From positions 1 to 64,000 of the IMG/VR virus record IMGVR_UViG_3300043774_000656: DNA of 64,000 nt; one strand, given 5' to 3'. The DNA comes from a virus. The notes beneath the pieces are model-generated. The model saw nothing but the letters and a program-made list of their open reading frames with translations. It was not told where the DNA came from and did no database searches. A program made the position numbers and the translations under genes. Of the stretch, positions 36,605 to 45,700 are shown piece by piece; position 1 is the stretch's first letter, and each line of letters begins with the position of its first letter.

Positions 36605-39600
36605 TTATTTTATTATTAGTATGTTTTTGGTAGTTTTCTTTTTATTACCATTAGTATCTTGTAACTGAAGGCTTAATTCATACCTACCTGATCGCTTAAA
36701 AAGATAAGTGAACCAGCGTCCAGTAAAGTATATATCATCGGTACCAGGGCTGTCAAGATTCCTTAAATTCCATATAGGAAGATCTTTACCGGGTATCTTA
36801 GACATGTCATACGTGAAAGTTAGATGTGTCAATCTAGGTAAGAATATACCATCTGTCAAGAATCTAGTATCATTGTATGTCGGATTGTTAAGCTCAGTAA
36901 GCTGTTCATATCTTATATCAATTGCAGGATCTTGCCATGTAAAATCAACCCAGTCACCATTCTGACCTGTGTATTTAGCAACGGCTTGTACAAATTGTAG
37001 TATTAAATTATTACCTGAATCTACGTCGTACACCTTATTATAGATAAATTTACTAAATACAGGGTCTGTAGTATTATTCAAATCGTCTGCAGCTGTATCT
37101 AAATTACTGGTAGTAAATAAAAATGTACTAGTGTAAGGATATGGATATGACTGTTGCATAGTCATGCTTGAACTCGCAGTAACATTATAAATTCTAAAGT
37201 TAGCAGGTGTGTCACCGCTTACTTTACATGATTGCCACCATAAGTGATATGAATCATCCCATGATCCAGCTCCTAAATTATTCCAGAAATATGGACCAGG
37301 TGTATACAGATCTTTATAGACATCTACTTCAGGGTTAGTAAAGTGGTAACATAAAGACTGGTCAGGATTACTATTGTTCAATATGTAATTAGCTCTATCA
37401 AGAGACTCATATAAACTGGCTTCACCTTGGAAGTAACTTGAACTAGGTGCTATAGGTAAATCCCAGCTAGAACCGTATTCATTCCAGATATACTGTGGGT
37501 AATATGGACTAACTGGTTGACCAGGTAGAATAGGCTCACTTAATACAGGTTGCTTCTTCATACCAAAGATACTATTCCATGTATATTGAAGCTCTCTGAA
37601 TTTATAGAAACCTACAAACTCAACTTCTCTAGATAAAACTTCTACATAGTCTTTATAGATTTTAGAAGATAGATTATTATATGTGTCAAACAATCTAAGT
37701 TCTACGTTATAAAAACCGACATACGGTAAATTTATAGCTACTGTATTATAAGTTGCTATATCACCTCTTATTTTAAATTCATACGCAGGTGACTCATCTG
37801 TTTTATCTTTAAAGACTCTCCATTCAAGTTCATAGAAGTTACCTTGACCAAATGTGTCCCAACTCAATAATGTATTACCTGAAGCATACGACTGTGAAAG
37901 AGTAGGATTATTTCCAAATGCACCATTATCTTGAGTAAATGGTTTAAGCTCTATTCCAAAGTTACCTGCTATAACCTGACGTAATCTAAATGTTTCAAAG
38001 TTAGAATCATTATCTTTATCAACTACAGTACCTTCAAAATAGGTCCATGGTTTACCATCACCGATATTATACTCTGCGTTAAATGAGGCTAAAAGACCTG
38101 CAGCAACCTGAGAAGGTGTATCACCAAATGAAGCAGTATACGATATCTCTTTACCACTCTGTACATCTTTTACAATGAACACATCACCAGAACCTATGTT
38201 ACTGGCTATAAAATCCATAATTAAAACACCATTAGCCCAGAGTTCATCCCATTGAACTTCTGCATCTATCCAAGTCTTTGTAAAACTTTTATTTTCTAGA
38301 ACTACTGGAAAGCCAACAGGTATTCCAGGTTTATCTGGCAATTGTGCAATCGTATTTAGATTAGGACCATAGTCTTGGAAATAAGCTAACAGTACAGGTC
38401 CGATATCACCTAAAATTTCAGGATTTAAATCGTTAAGTGTAACGAATCTATCCAAAAAGTAAGGTGTAAATTCTGGATCAAATAAAGAATTTAAAGGTCT
38501 CAAATCTTGGATATAACCAAACTTTGGTGTAACTTCAAATACCGGGTCTATACCTATTTTTAAATAGTCAATTCTCTGTTGGTCATTCCAAGCAGACGTT
38601 ACAGTTTTACCGAAGTAGTCAGCTTCACCAATAATATCTATAATTCTAGAACTTGACGGAAGGAATCTCTTTCTTAAAACCTCTTTAAGACCATACAGCT
38701 TTATTAAAGCTTCTTCTAATGTAAATTCATCAGTCTCTGTTACGACAGGTATATCATATTGATCTAGCTCATTTGTAACCTGGTTTATTCTATAAACTAA
38801 AGAAAACAGTGCAGTTTTCTTGTAGATTTTATTAGGTACGTATGTGTTAGGATCGTTTACATTAACTGTTCTATCAAATACGTCTATTACAGTAGTAGTC
38901 TTATACTTACCGTAGTTGGGTGAAGTGCTATCGACATTAAGCCAGTATTCCCTAAGCTTAACGTTATTATATCCAAAGAACTTTATAGCATTGATTACAC
39001 CTTTATATGAGCCGATGAAGTTTTGGATATTTTTACCCTCAAGCAACATCTCCTTTCTCTTCTCGTTTAGAAGCATAAAGTCAGGAAGTGCCTCATTAAT
39101 GTCTGAAGTTCTAAATACAGGAGAGTCTTCTTCAAATAAACTATATCCTAAATTCTGAATCAGAGTAGTTAAACGTTCATCTTCACCAACAACCTCACCA
39201 TAGAATTTAATTCTGGCTATCATTTTATTAGTGCCATCTTCCTCTATAATAAGATATCTTTCAAAGACACCTTCCATTTCTGAGACTATACCTATATTAA
39301 ATTGTATGCTCTGGCTGGTGATATCATCAGTAATTATCTGGCCAAATGATGTGTACGATTGTGTAGGATCTATATCTACGTCTACTATAGCCGTATTAAC
39401 TACATTGAGTTTAGGTTTACTTTGTGCTAGATTAAAAGTAAACAATATGAATTTATCATTCTCATCCGTTTCGTCTTCCCAATATGCTCTCCATGTGGAG
39501 CCATCATATGAACCTGTAGCCTGAAACGTTGCATTAGGATCGCTGTAGTGTGGTACACCCCATCGTGTAATACCACCAGTAGTTAAAAACTCTTCTAAGA

Positions 39601-39754
39601 TTACTAGCGTTGCAGTCTCATATAAGCCTACTGAAACTTCAGGTAAATTTACACTACCTGTCCATATACCCAACATCTCATCATATGAGAAGTTAAGATC
39701 GGTTCCGTTTTTATCAAAAAAGCTTACGTATTTAAAATCTGTTGTAGCAGGCAT
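36605..39754 (-). CDS. Putative baseplate wedge protein (T4 gp7 position and size)
   Basis: 1049 residues, close to the 1032 of T4 gp7. It follows the gp6-like gene with one small gene between, as gp7 follows gp6 in T4. A segment at about 225-280 (LEGKNIQNFIGSYKGVINAI and KLREYWLNVD) resembles the helix-rich gpI/gp7-type tail-protein core. The C-terminal part is beta-rich and ends in an Ig-like stretch (SGRYELSLQLQDTNGNKKKT), perhaps a surface domain. It overlaps the preceding small gene by TAATG. The assignment leans on size and synteny. Confidence 0.55.
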   Translation of the reverse strand: MPATTDFKYVSFFDKNGTDLNFSYDEMLGIWTGSVNLPEVSVGLYETATLVILEEFLTTGGITRWGVPHYSDPNATFQATGSYDGSTWRAYWEDETDENDKFILFTFNLAQSKPKLNVVNTAIVDVDIDPTQSYTSFGQIITDDITSQSIQFNIGIVSEMEGVFERYLIIEEDGTNKMIARIKFYGEVVGEDERLTTLIQNLGYSLFEEDSPVFRTSDINEALPDFMLLNEKRKEMLLEGKNIQNFIGSYKGVINAIKFFGYNNVKLREYWLNVDSTSPNYGKYKTTTVIDVFDRTVNVNDPNTYVPNKIYKKTALFSLVYRINQVTNELDQYDIPVVTETDEFTLEEALIKLYGLKEVLRKRFLPSSSRIIDIIGEADYFGKTVTSAWNDQQRIDYLKIGIDPVFEVTPKFGYIQDLRPLNSLFDPEFTPYFLDRFVTLNDLNPEILGDIGPVLLAYFQDYGPNLNTIAQLPDKPGIPVGFPVVLENKSFTKTWIDAEVQWDELWANGVLIMDFIASNIGSGDVFIVKDVQSGKEISYTASFGDTPSQVAAGLLASFNAEYNIGDGKPWTYFEGTVVDKDNDSNFETFRLRQVIAGNFGIELKPFTQDNGAFGNNPTLSQSYASGNTLLSWDTFGQGNFYELEWRVFKDKTDESPAYEFKIRGDIATYNTVAINLPYVGFYNVELRLFDTYNNLSSKIYKDYVEVLSREVEFVGFYKFRELQYTWNSIFGMKKQPVLSEPILPGQPVSPYYPQYIWNEYGSSWDLPIAPSSSYFQGEASLYESLDRANYILNNSNPDQSLCYHFTNPEVDVYKDLYTPGPYFWNNLGAGSWDDSYHLWWQSCKVSGDTPANFRIYNVTASSSMTMQQSYPYPYTSTFLFTTSNLDTAADDLNNTTDPVFSKFIYNKVYDVDSGNNLILQFVQAVAKYTGQNGDWVDFTWQDPAIDIRYEQLTELNNPTYNDTRFLTDGIFLPRLTHLTFTYDMSKIPGKDLPIWNLRNLDSPGTDDIYFTGRWFTYLFKRSGRYELSLQLQDTNGNKKKTTKNILIIK

Positions 39755-40035
39755 TAGTTAATATGTTGATAATCTTTATTTACGCTAAATACTCTAAAAA
39801 TTCTAACCACCTTTGTAGTATTTATTAGATTAACAAAGTAGTCATTCATATAAATCGTAAAGTAATAGATTATTGGTACTCTGAGTAAGTGCTTAGATAC
39901 ACTTTTAGATGCCACAGTTTCCCTGTAGTCGTATGCTACATTTATTCTATATTCACCACCTGTTTTAGCTATAGAATAAAGACTCTTCTTTTTATAACCA
40001 AATCTGCCGTCAAGCACACTATTATTCCAAGCCAT
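39754..40035 (-). CDS. Small unknown protein between gp6-like and gp7-like genes
   Basis: 93 residues, rich in Tyr, Val and basic residues. A short hydrophobic segment (VPIIYYFTIYMNDYFVNLI, about 53-71) is too polar for a confident membrane helix. It is co-transcribed with the wedge genes and overlaps the gp7-like start. Probably a minor baseplate component or chaperone; not recognised. Confidence 0.55.
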   Translation of the reverse strand: MAWNNSVLDGRFGYKKKSLYSIAKTGGEYRINVAYDYRETVASKSVSKHLLRVPIIYYFTIYMNDYFVNLINTTKVVRIFRVFSVNKDYQHIN

Positions 40036-40041
40036 TAGATA

Positions 40042-41922
40042 TTATTTTTTTAATTTAGCGTAATCGTCTCTGTACACGTTTTGACCTTTGTACTTATCCT
40101 TAATCTCTTGTTTAGCAGCATCCATTCTAGCCATGTTTAAAGTCAAATCTGCTTGATTTTTGAAGTATATGCCCAATGAAGAAGCTCTACCCTGTACAGG
40201 TGTAGGTTCATAGTACACACCGTTTCTATCAGTCCATCCACCTCTTATGACTGCAAGATCTCTCAGACCGGTTACAATATCACCAAACTCATCTAGACCT
40301 AAATTAGGATCTTCGTTTGGTGCAATAGGTATCTTAGTTTCAATAAGCTCTTTGTTAAAGAACACGTATCTCTTTTTATTACCTTCACCTTCCTGTAAGA
40401 ATGGTGTAGTAGGTGTAACTTTGTATGTCTTCTTTATATAGTAGCCATTTCTGATAGCTGTTTCGTTCTCTTCAGAAACAAAGAACACGCTTACAGAATC
40501 TACACCTTTGATATCTTCGATTATAGAAACTATATCGCTCTTTGGTGTTCTATCTCTGCGTCTAATTTTTATGAAATAGTCATTAAGCTTAGATCTTATT
40601 TCATTTTCTATAACACCTAGATCATAACCTTCAAATGTTCTTAAAACTATATTCAGTGCATACTTTTTAATTGTAGGATCAACGAACTGAAGTTCAGTGC
40701 TGGTCATTTGTCTACCACTTTCATTAATTACAGCTTTTAGCATTCTTTTCTCATCGTCTGTGAGTGTAAACTCTTCAAGATCGATTGTAAAATAATCATT
40801 GTCTGTAGTAACCTTTCTCTGTATGTCAGGCACTAAAAATAAATAAATGATGTTGTCGTCATCTAGATAATCATCTCCTGTTTCGTTGAAAGCATCAATG
40901 TAAGAGAAGTAATTAAATTTAGAAAGATAATACTCGTAGTTTTCTGGGTTAGCTAATACAAATGACCTGCTAGCCATAGGCGCTATAAGCTTTGTGAAAA
41001 ATGGACTTTCTTCATTTGAACCCAATGTTGGATTCTTTGAAGTTTCAATAAGTAAAAATTCGTTTAGGTCTACTTCTTCACCGTTAACATCACTACCTGG
41101 ATCTATAAATGTAAATTCAACAGGTTCTGATCTAGAGCTAATGTTACCTCCTGCACCTGCTGTAGCAAGATATTCAACATCTATGAATGCACCCCTTTCT
41201 GGGGCTTTACCAAAAAAGCCATTACCGAAAAATAGATCTAAACCTCCGGCCAAACCTGTTCTAACAATAACACCCTTTGTATCTAAAGCCATGTCATACA
41301 ATGAATCATATAATTGCCATAACTCGCCATTTACATAAACTTTCACGTTATCATTATCTACCATACCAGGTGTGTTAACGTTAAATGATTGCATAGCTTC
41401 ACCTGTTCCAACAACTCTCTGTGTCTCAAATTCACCCTGTATTATAGCACAGTATGTAAAATCTACAGTGTTCTTTTCAGCTCTGATAAAATCACCAGAA
41501 AAAGTCATGGTATACTTTATGCCATTGTCTTTGCATCTAAGTATAGTTCTATTTGAAATCAGGATGTATGGTCCTGGAAATTGAGACTGCTTACCTGGTT
41601 TAAACTTAAATCTTACTTCACCCAGTGCACTTATAGGTCTGGTTGGATTATGACCAGTAAGAGCAGCTAAACCATAAATAGATTCAAGGTTGTTTGCAGT
41701 CATGATATTGTTTTCAGTAACTGCATCTGTAATATAAAACATAATCAATTCACCGATATTTGACATTACCTTAAGTAATTGACCAAATGGTGAAGATACT
41801 GTAAAAACCTTTAGAGAACTTTGATAAGCACCTACAAGAAAGCTTATTGAGTCTTCATATATTTGCTCACCTAGTATTCTAGTTTTATGTAGAAAGTTAT
41901 AATTATCTTTAACTGTTGACAT
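40042..41922 (-). CDS. Baseplate wedge protein (T4 gp6 / gpJ family)
   Basis: 626 residues (T4 gp6 has 660). The diagnostic region is GLDLFFGNGFFGKAPERG followed by a tyrosine- and glycine-rich strand (VEYLATAGAGGN), the G-x-G-F/G-x-x-P pattern of gpJ-type baseplate proteins. The N-terminal helical part and the C-terminal segment with KSDIVSIIEDIKGVDSVSV also fit. It forms the ring connecting baseplate wedges around the hub. It sits directly after the gp25-like gene, the conserved pair of contractile tails. Confidence 0.82.
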   Translation of the reverse strand: MSTVKDNYNFLHKTRILGEQIYEDSISFLVGAYQSSLKVFTVSSPFGQLLKVMSNIGELIMFYITDAVTENNIMTANNLESIYGLAALTGHNPTRPISALGEVRFKFKPGKQSQFPGPYILISNRTILRCKDNGIKYTMTFSGDFIRAEKNTVDFTYCAIIQGEFETQRVVGTGEAMQSFNVNTPGMVDNDNVKVYVNGELWQLYDSLYDMALDTKGVIVRTGLAGGLDLFFGNGFFGKAPERGAFIDVEYLATAGAGGNISSRSEPVEFTFIDPGSDVNGEEVDLNEFLLIETSKNPTLGSNEESPFFTKLIAPMASRSFVLANPENYEYYLSKFNYFSYIDAFNETGDDYLDDDNIIYLFLVPDIQRKVTTDNDYFTIDLEEFTLTDDEKRMLKAVINESGRQMTSTELQFVDPTIKKYALNIVLRTFEGYDLGVIENEIRSKLNDYFIKIRRRDRTPKSDIVSIIEDIKGVDSVSVFFVSEENETAIRNGYYIKKTYKVTPTTPFLQEGEGNKKRYVFFNKELIETKIPIAPNEDPNLGLDEFGDIVTGLRDLAVIRGGWTDRNGVYYEPTPVQGRASSLGIYFKNQADLTLNMARMDAAKQEIKDKYKGQNVYRDDYAKLKK

Positions 41923-41936
41923 TTATTAAGTTTTAT

Positions 41937-42299
41937 TTACGCGAACACCATACCCATGTAGGTTTGACCATTTATTACTATATCTAAAACAGCCAAATCT
42001 CTTGAACCATCTTTATAGAATTTACAAGAACAGTCTACATTATATCTATTTGCCAGCATTCTACTGTATTGTTCTATCTGTGTATTAACCATACTTTCTA
42101 TTGTAGAAGCCGACATATTAGTACTAAATACTAAATCGTCTAGATTCGCACCAATGTATGGTTCACCTAGAACATCCGTTCTTCTGGTAAATAATATAAC
42201 CTCGATCTGTGTAAGAAGTAATTCTAAATCACCAAGCACTTCAATTTTGTCATTAACAAAACCAGGATCGCCTTCGATTTTAGTGTAAATGTCTGCCAT
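41937..42299 (-). CDS. Baseplate wedge protein (T4 gp25 / gpW family)
   Basis: 120 residues (T4 gp25 has 132). Features of the family are the segment LGDLELLLTQIEVILFTRRTD, the GEPYIGANLDDLVF loop (normally R-x-x-P-x-x-G), and a C-terminal strand pair ending DIVINGQTYMGM. gp25 joins the wedge to the sheath and tube and starts sheath polymerisation. The next gene is the gp6-like wedge protein, exactly as expected. Confidence 0.85.
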   Translation of the reverse strand: MADIYTKIEGDPGFVNDKIEVLGDLELLLTQIEVILFTRRTDVLGEPYIGANLDDLVFSTNMSASTIESMVNTQIEQYSRMLANRYNVDCSCKFYKDGSRDLAVLDIVINGQTYMGMVFA

Positions 42300-42302
42300 T
42301 CA

Positions 42303-43118
42303 TTAACTTGTTAAGAAGTAATCTACGCCTTCGTCTCCCTTAATCTCTTCCTTGATTGCATCAAGTTCTTCCTGACCAGCATCTCTGATCATGTCAGCAT
42401 TGAGAGTAACGTTACCCGGCATTTGATAACTAAATGTCATCAACATTGTGCCCAGTTGAGTTTTACATTTTGCCACAACATATCTGTGGAAAATCTCATC
42501 TGAATATAAAGCACAGTCTGATATAGATTCATACACACTAAGCACACAGTTGTGCTTTGGTGTTTCACCTTGTATCTTTAAAATTCTATTTAATCTATTA
42601 TAGTTGTATGATACCTTGGAATTAAGTACCTGTCTGGCCATATCAAATAAATTCTCGTTTGCTACATAATACATAAGGTTTTCACCGAGTACTGTTGTAC
42701 CTCCACCAAGGGCATATGCATTTGCAAATATGAATTTATCTAATGTAAAATCCGCGTCTAGACTAAAACCATTATTACCAGATCCAATCAAAAATTCACC
42801 TGCCTGTGTCAATTCATTTACACCGACAATATATCCTGCACCATCTGGTCTCGCAGGAGGTAGTGGTATTTCTCTTTTAGCCTTAAACAGATCTGTTGTA
42901 AACGTAGATCTAGGTATTACATAATAACCTTCCTGTACTGAGTCTTCATAGTTCTTATAAAACCATTTTTTAGTCTCAGTAATAATACGAACCATTTCCT
43001 TTTTAGGTATGGTAATAGGTATCATACAAGCGCTTGTCAATTCTGAATTGACATTGCTGATCAGCTGATCTAAACATCTACCAGCGTTTGCCGCTAATTC
43101 ATCGTTAATACTTGGCAT
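42303..43118 (-). CDS. Conserved virion-associated protein of unknown role
   Basis: 271 residues. The N-terminal helical region (IPKKEMVRIITETKKWFYKN) is followed by a strand-rich middle with low-complexity loops, and a C-terminal helix-strand region (RLNRILKIQGETPKHNCVL) preceding an acidic tail. Position directly before gp25 suggests a tail-completion, neck or wedge-assembly role. It overlaps the amidoligase-like gene by 14 bases. I recall similar proteins in T4-related phages of Bacteroidota but do not recognise a named family. Confidence 0.55.
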   Translation of the reverse strand: MPSINDELAANAGRCLDQLISNVNSELTSACMIPITIPKKEMVRIITETKKWFYKNYEDSVQEGYYVIPRSTFTTDLFKAKREIPLPPARPDGAGYIVGVNELTQAGEFLIGSGNNGFSLDADFTLDKFIFANAYALGGGTTVLGENLMYYVANENLFDMARQVLNSKVSYNYNRLNRILKIQGETPKHNCVLSVYESISDCALYSDEIFHRYVVAKCKTQLGTMLMTFSYQMPGNVTLNADMIRDAGQEELDAIKEEIKGDEGVDYFLTS

Positions 43119-44424
43119 TTATACCTGGGATTATTTTCTCAAATTTAACTACTTCAGTGCCATCAAATTTAGATAGATCTGTAATCTTACCTTCTCTGAA
43201 GATACCGTTAATCATAGTACCGTTCATAACACCATTATTACCACAGAAGTATGAATCATTCAAGGTTACACTTCTGTTGACATATGAATCTTTAAGCTTA
43301 CAGTTAGTAGCTTCACATCCGTCAAATAGGTTAGACTCATATATTTCTGTTCCTGTAAGTTCTGATGCAAACACATCGCACTTATTTAGAATACCTCTAA
43401 CCTTTGTACAGTCCACGATATCAACCTCTTCTAGCTTAAATGAACCACTTAGATCTGCATCCTTGATCTGTATCTTACCAGTGTTGGAGTCATAGTTAAT
43501 TATACCTGAAGCCATTGCGCCTTCAGTAAGTATATCAAATATCTTATCTCTGATCTTAGACCAGAATGATTTAATGTTTCTGTCATCGGTGTCTAAATTA
43601 ACCAGCAATCCAATCTTTGGGAAATTTTCTTTAAATTTCTCAAATGATCTATAGGCTTCTAGAATGTTCTGATGTTTTTCAAGTATCTTCTTGAGTTTCT
43701 TTTTATCATCCTGTGTAAATACTGGATTGGCTGCAGTCTTATAGAGTGATTCTATGAATTGATCCTGTGTAGCTAAAAGCTTATCAGTCTTCTTTTCATA
43801 ACCATCACCGCCTAGATATCTAAATTCAAGATAGTTCTTTTCAAGCTTGAGGAAGTTTACACCATAATACTTTTCGGTAGGAAATATAAAATCAGACTGA
43901 CTAACATTCTTAGCAGTATCATAGCTAAGTTTATCTACAGGTACTACAAACTTTATAGACTTGGCATATACAGAATCTTTACGATCAGGATAATCTTTAA
44001 AGATCTTATCTTCGTCAAAATCCAAAATGAATTTAAGCCTGTTTAATCTAACTAAAAAACTAGAACCTAGCTTCTCGTCATTAAATGATATATTGAAGTG
44101 TAGACCACATCTGCTATTAGTATAACCGTTCTCTTTTATCCATTTAAGAACTTTGATTAAAGTAATTCTGGCTTCCTGATATGGTTGTGATGCTGTTACT
44201 AATTCAATAAGCTTCTTACCGCCTGAATAATCCTTCTCTATCTTATAATGATCAGGTGTTACTTTAAAATCACTATGTGACTCATCAAACACGCTTATCT
44301 TTTTACCTAAATATCTGGCCAGCATTTCAGCTGTTTCCTCGGTCTTATAATTAGAATAGAACTCAAATTCATAACCAATCTTAGAGTTCATCAAGACATT
44401 TATTGTCTGCTCATTTAACAACAT
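43105..44424 (-). CDS. Amidoligase-like (COOH-NH2 ligase) enzyme with C-terminal pentapeptide-like repeat region
   Basis: 439 residues. The N-terminal domain has the sequence features of the glutamine-synthetase-fold amidoligase family: IGYEFEF (16-22, the G-x-E-x-E metal ligands), DYSGGKKLIELVT (65-77), CGLHFNIS (106-113, the G-x-H-x motif) and YLEFRYLGG (198-206, with the E-x-R). Such enzymes form amide bonds between a carboxylate and an amine using ATP. Residues 310-400 have pentapeptide-like beta-helix sequence (DADLSGSF, CDVFASELTGTEIYESNLF). It stands at the head of the wedge operon behind a promoter and terminator pair. The substrate could be a protein, cell-wall or polypeptide tag; the sequence does not tell. 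Confidence 0.75.
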   Translation of the reverse strand: MLLNEQTINVLMNSKIGYEFEFYSNYKTEETAEMLARYLGKKISVFDESHSDFKVTPDHYKIEKDYSGGKKLIELVTASQPYQEARITLIKVLKWIKENGYTNSRCGLHFNISFNDEKLGSSFLVRLNRLKFILDFDEDKIFKDYPDRKDSVYAKSIKFVVPVDKLSYDTAKNVSQSDFIFPTEKYYGVNFLKLEKNYLEFRYLGGDGYEKKTDKLLATQDQFIESLYKTAANPVFTQDDKKKLKKILEKHQNILEAYRSFEKFKENFPKIGLLVNLDTDDRNIKSFWSKIRDKIFDILTEGAMASGIINYDSNTGKIQIKDADLSGSFKLEEVDIVDCTKVRGILNKCDVFASELTGTEIYESNLFDGCEATNCKLKDSYVNRSVTLNDSYFCGNNGVMNGTMINGIFREGKITDLSKFDGTEVVKFEKIIPGINAKY

Positions 44425-44435
44425 AGTGAAGCCAG

Positions 44436-44454
44436 TATTTTGAGTATATATTTA
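44436..44454 (-). promoter_or_regulatory. Late-type promoter of the amidoligase/wedge operon
   Basis: The minus strand reads TAAATATATACTCAAAATA. The identical 19 bases occur at 56936-56954, and a close copy at 52116-52134; all three end 12-14 nt before a start codon. Here it sits between the terminator of the S1-like gene and the amidoligase start. The leader would be very short, under about 20 nt. Confidence 0.7.
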
Positions 44455-44464
44455 AGACAAAAAG

Positions 44465-44485
44465 AAAGGGGCTTGATGCCCCTTT
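44465..44485 (-). terminator. Rho-independent terminator after the S1-like gene
   Basis: Stem AAAGGGGC (44465-44472) pairs with GCCCCTTT (44478-44485) around a 5-base loop; on the minus strand the stem is followed by CTTTTTGTC. It starts 3 bases past the S1-like stop codon and is followed directly by the promoter at 44436-44454. Confidence 0.88.
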
Positions 44486-44487
44486 AA

Positions 44488-45639
44488 TTATTTTTGCGTA
44501 TCTGCAGCTAAGCTCAAGAATACCTTCTTATTGACTTTGTCAAGCTTGTTTATCCTTACTCCTACTGTATCACCTTCTTTGAATTTACCTTTTAATTCAC
44601 TTACGTGGATTAGACCGGAAATACCTGGTGAAAGTTCAACAAACGCACCATACTCTTTAATGCTTGTAATTCTACCAACAACTACCGATGATGGCTTATA
44701 AACCTCTTCAGCTTTCTCCCAAGGGCTTTCTTTATAAAACTGGGTAAGAATGATCTTGAAGTTGGTAATAATTTCCTTTACATAGAACTCGAGTGTATCA
44801 CCTGGTTTAATTTGACCTGCTTCATGTTTAGCTTTCAGATCATCTGTAAGATCACTGGAGTGTATCATACCTGTAAGACATTCACTAAACTCACAGAATA
44901 CTCCATACTTTGTAGTACCTGTCACGAAGCCTGTTTGTAATTGTGCAGGATTCTCCTTTATCTTCTCTATTGCAGAAGGTATGAGCGAGTGTAAGTATTG
45001 TCTATGTGAAACAACAACTGTACTCTTTTCTTTAGAATAGTTAACAACCATTACAGGTAATTCCTTTCCAAGAAGAACTGTAAAGTCATGTAACTTATTT
45101 AGACCAGCTAAAGATCCTGGCATAAAAGCTTTAATACCGTCAATATCGACCATGTAACCAGCTGAAATCAATTCTTCAACTCTAGCTATATAGGCAACGT
45201 TGTCTTTACCAATTGCATCAATAAGCTCTTTTGTTTTCATTTCATTTACACTATCTGTGAATGATGCTGAAATGAAATCTTTAGTTTTATTCTCTCCGAT
45301 TTTTACAGAAAGTCTAGTACCAACTTTGAAAAGCTCTTTAAATTCTGCAGCTTCTTTTTTCAGGTCCATATAAGCATGTTCACGATATCCTATATCGAAA
45401 ATTGCATCATCTCCTGTAATACTAATAATTTCTGCTTCGACCAGTTGACCTTTTACTGGCTCTCTGTAATTGCTTGATCTCTTTTCATAAAGATCATAGA
45501 GTTCTTGTGCGTCTTCTCCATAATAGAATACTTTATCACCGGCTACGGTTTTAACTTTTCTATTTGGTTTTCTTTTGATTTTAGCCTGTTCTGATTCGAC
45601 TTCAAGCCAAAAACTTTCTTCGGTTTGGAAACCTGACAT
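44488..45639 (-). CDS. Ribosomal protein S1-like RNA-binding protein with four S1 domains
   Basis: 383 residues. Four S1 (OB-fold) domains are visible at about 45-110, 125-205, 220-290 and 310-380; the third and fourth are the most canonical (GTTKYGVFCEF ... GMIHSSDL; ITSIKEYGAFVEL ... GLIHVSEL). Bacterial S1 has 4-6 such domains and recruits mRNA to the ribosome. The phage genome shows no Shine-Dalgarno sequences at the starts I checked, so an S1-like factor could favour phage messages, bind RNA for stability, or join a virion or replicase complex as S1 does in Q-beta. It has its own promoter region with a palindrome and a strong terminator, i.e. is a stand-alone gene in the tail region. Confidence 0.9.
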   Translation of the reverse strand: MSGFQTEESFWLEVESEQAKIKRKPNRKVKTVAGDKVFYYGEDAQELYDLYEKRSSNYREPVKGQLVEAEIISITGDDAIFDIGYREHAYMDLKKEAAEFKELFKVGTRLSVKIGENKTKDFISASFTDSVNEMKTKELIDAIGKDNVAYIARVEELISAGYMVDIDGIKAFMPGSLAGLNKLHDFTVLLGKELPVMVVNYSKEKSTVVVSHRQYLHSLIPSAIEKIKENPAQLQTGFVTGTTKYGVFCEFSECLTGMIHSSDLTDDLKAKHEAGQIKPGDTLEFYVKEIITNFKIILTQFYKESPWEKAEEVYKPSSVVVGRITSIKEYGAFVELSPGISGLIHVSELKGKFKEGDTVGVRINKLDKVNKKVFLSLAADTQK

Positions 45640-45673
45640 AAAATAATTTTTAAAGGGTTAAACAATATACTAT

Positions 45674-45690
45674 TATACTATCATAGTATA
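45674..45690. promoter_or_regulatory. Palindromic operator candidate in the promoter of the S1-like gene
   Basis: TATACTATCATAGTATA is a perfect palindrome with 8-base arms around one central base, 35 nt upstream of the S1-like start. It overlaps a promoter-like minus-strand ATATATACTAT. It could be a repressor or autoregulation site. Palindromes of A and T arise by chance more often in this AT-rich genome. Confidence 0.5.
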
Positions 45691-45700
45691 TATCCGTCTG

